Source of the DNA: an uncultured Sphingobium sp. | Lineage (GTDB): Bacteria > Pseudomonadota > Alphaproteobacteria > Sphingomonadales > Sphingomonadaceae | Direction of reading: 5' to 3' | Length of the DNA: 6,094 nucleotides | NCBI GenBank assembly: GCA_946479185.1 | Contig: CAMLFF010000201.1 | Coordinates: 1 to 6,094, forward strand | Shown here: positions 4,617 to 6,094 of the stretch, in pieces | Numbering within the stretch: the stretch's first letter is position 1 | How the letters are laid out: each line of letters starts with the position of its first letter | Translations under genes and position numbers: made by a program | The notes under the pieces: generated by a model | The model's input: only the letters and a program-made list of their open reading frames with translations | Database searches by the model: none | Told to the model about the DNA's origin: nothing

Positions 4617-6094
4617 ATGGCTGGTGAGAGAATAGTCGATTATGTGATCATCGGCGGGGGCAGTGCTGGCTGCGTGCTTGCCAATCGACTCTCAGCGGAT
4701 CGCGGGACCGAAGTTGTGCTTCTGGAAGCCGGCGGCGATGATCGGCCGACGCGTGAGATCAGCCAGTTCAAGTCGAACATGATGATCCACATTCCGATCG
4801 GTTTCGGCAAGACGCTCAACGATCCCAAGGTCAACTGGCTGTACGAAACCGAAGTCGATGAAGGCTCGGGCGGTCGTCCGCACAAATGGCCCAAGGGCAA
4901 GGTTCTTGGTGGCTCATCCTCATTGAACGGCATGCTCTATGTGCGCGGCCAATCGGCTGATTATGATGGTTGGCGGCAGATGGGCAATGAGGGCTGGTCA
5001 TGGGACGATGTGCTGCCCTTCTTCAAGAAGAGCGAAGATCAGCAGCGCGGCGCGATCAAAAATCACGGCACGGGCGGCGAGCTGGGGGTCTCGGATTTTC
5101 CTGAGCAGCACCCGATCAGCAAGGCAATCATCGATGCCTGCGATGAAGCAGGCTATACCTATAAGGATGATCTGAACGACGGCGATCAGGAAGGGACCAG
5201 CTGGTTCCAGATGACCGCCCGCAATGGCAAGCGTTGCTCGACTGCCGTGGGCTTCCTGCATCCCGTGATGGACCGGGTCAACCTGAGCGTCGAGTTGCGC
5301 GCGATGACGACGCGCATCCTCTTTGAGGGCAAGCGGGCTGTGGGCGTGGAATATCGCCAGCATGATCGTGTCCATCGCATCAAGGTGCGTAAGGAAGTGA
5401 TCTTGTCGGCAGGGGCTGTGGAGAGCCCCAAGCTGCTGGAAATTTCCGGCATCGGGCAGGGCGCTATCGTCCAGTCGCTGGGCGTTCCGCTGGTGCATGA
5501 ACTGCCCGGCGTCGGCGAGAATTTGCAGGATCATTATATGATCGGTTGTCAGGCACGGCTCAAGCCCGGCACGCCTTCGGTCAATTCGATGGCGAGCGGC
5601 CTGCCATTGCTCGGCCAGATCATCAAATATGGCATGACGCGCAAGGGGCTGCTCTCTTACGCGGTGGCGCATGGCTGCACCTTCCTGCGTTCACGCGAGG
5701 GGCTGGAAACGCCGGACGTGCAGATCCATACGATGGCCGCCTCGATGGACCTTGAAGTGCTCAACGCCAAGCAGCAGCTCGCGCTGGAGAAGGAGCCGGG
5801 CATGGCTTCCAATCCATGCCAGTTGCGGCCGGAATCGCGCGGCCATATCCACGCCCGCACGCCCGATGGCATGGATGCGCCCACGATCACGCCCAATTAT
5901 CTGCAGGACCCTATCGATCAGCAGATGGCGGTGACGCAGCTCAAGATCATCCGTCACATCTGGCAGCAGCCAGCGATTGCGAAATACCTGGCCGGTCCTG
6001 ATCCCTTTGGCGAGACGGACGATCAGATGTTCTTCTATGCGCAGGTCGCGGGCGGCACGCTTTATCACGCTGTCGGCACGGCGCGGATGGGCAG
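4617..6094 (+). CDS. GMC-family FAD-dependent alcohol dehydrogenase/oxidase (3' end outside window)
   Basis: The frame is open from ATG 4617 to the window edge, giving 492 residues of an enzyme that is usually about 530-560 long. Related GMC proteins include choline dehydrogenase, polyethylene glycol dehydrogenase and other alcohol dehydrogenases or oxidases; they oxidise an alcohol to an aldehyde using FAD. The FAD-binding fold starts at residue 7 (VDYVIIGGGSAGCVLANRLS), with the ribose-binding Glu37 in LLEAGG. GMC signature 1 is complete at 94-117 (GKVLGGSSSLNG to Asp117), and signature 2 at 266-280 (GAVESPKLLEISGIG). The catalytic His is His484 in YHAVGTARMG, where most relatives have YHPVGTCRMG. 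The second catalytic His/Asn should lie just beyond the window. No signal peptide is seen. Its place beside aldehyde dehydrogenase and LigW-like genes suggests it makes the aldehyde for that pathway. Family call is very sure, substrate unknown. Confidence 0.92.
   Translation, partial: MAGERIVDYVIIGGGSAGCVLANRLSADRGTEVVLLEAGGDDRPTREISQFKSNMMIHIPIGFGKTLNDPKVNWLYETEVDEGSGGRPHKWPKGKVLGGSSSLNGMLYVRGQSADYDGWRQMGNEGWSWDDVLPFFKKSEDQQRGAIKNHGTGGELGVSDFPEQHPISKAIIDACDEAGYTYKDDLNDGDQEGTSWFQMTARNGKRCSTAVGFLHPVMDRVNLSVELRAMTTRILFEGKRAVGVEYRQHDRVHRIKVRKEVILSAGAVESPKLLEISGIGQGAIVQSLGVPLVHELPGVGENLQDHYMIGCQARLKPGTPSVNSMASGLPLLGQIIKYGMTRKGLLSYAVAHGCTFLRSREGLETPDVQIHTMAASMDLEVLNAKQQLALEKEPGMASNPCQLRPESRGHIHARTPDGMDAPTITPNYLQDPIDQQMAVTQLKIIRHIWQQPAIAKYLAGPDPFGETDDQMFFYAQVAGGTLYHAVGTARMG

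Noticed and set aside
4998..5672. 224-residue minus-strand open frame opposite the GMC gene
   Set aside because: The + strand frame carries complete GMC signatures and runs to the window edge, so this is a shadow of it.
326..6094. Polyethylene glycol (peg) degradation operon, which also has an ALDH, a permease and a GMC dehydrogenase
   Set aside because: The peg cluster has no amidohydrolase decarboxylase as far as I know, whereas here a LigW-like enzyme is coupled to the transporter. It stays a weaker alternative for the GMC and ALDH genes.

Overview
The window is a GC-rich, densely packed stretch with all real genes on the + strand. Codon and protein character suggest an alphaproteobacterium, most likely a sphingomonad (Sphingobium, Novosphingobium or Sphingopyxis type). 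That assignment rests on how closely the amidohydrolase resembles the LigW decarboxylases of sphingomonads, on the Spinster-like MFS proteins, and on the GMC oxidoreductase and aldehyde dehydrogenase types. No marker gene proves it.

Layout: (1) 1-205, the C-terminal tail of an MFS-type membrane protein whose start is outside the window. (2) 206-325, a short intergenic region with a small hairpin and repeated GCAACG elements. (3) 326-1756, an NAD(P)-dependent aldehyde dehydrogenase with all catalytic residues. (4) 1757-1824, a spacer with a perfect 11-bp GC hairpin. (5) 1825-2877, a LigW-like metal-dependent decarboxylase of the amidohydrolase superfamily. (6) 2874-4490, an MFS transporter overlapping the decarboxylase by four bases (GTGA) and carrying an unusual insert with two extra membrane segments. 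(7) 4491-4616, an AT-rich intergenic region with a possible terminator, promoter elements and a 10-bp palindrome. (8) 4617 to the window end, a GMC-family FAD alcohol dehydrogenase/oxidase, complete except for its last few dozen residues. It is an open frame to the edge of the window with no stop codon.

Together the genes look like part of a catabolic locus for an aromatic compound. A GMC enzyme can oxidise an alcohol to an aldehyde, the aldehyde dehydrogenase can oxidise the aldehyde to an acid, the LigW-like enzyme can decarboxylate an aromatic acid, and the MFS proteins can move substrate or product. LigW (5-carboxyvanillate decarboxylase) acts late in breakdown of lignin-derived biaryls in Sphingobium SYK-6, so lignin-related aromatics are the leading guess. 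The actual substrate cannot be read from the sequence. No RNA genes, insertion sequences, CRISPR arrays or origins were seen.
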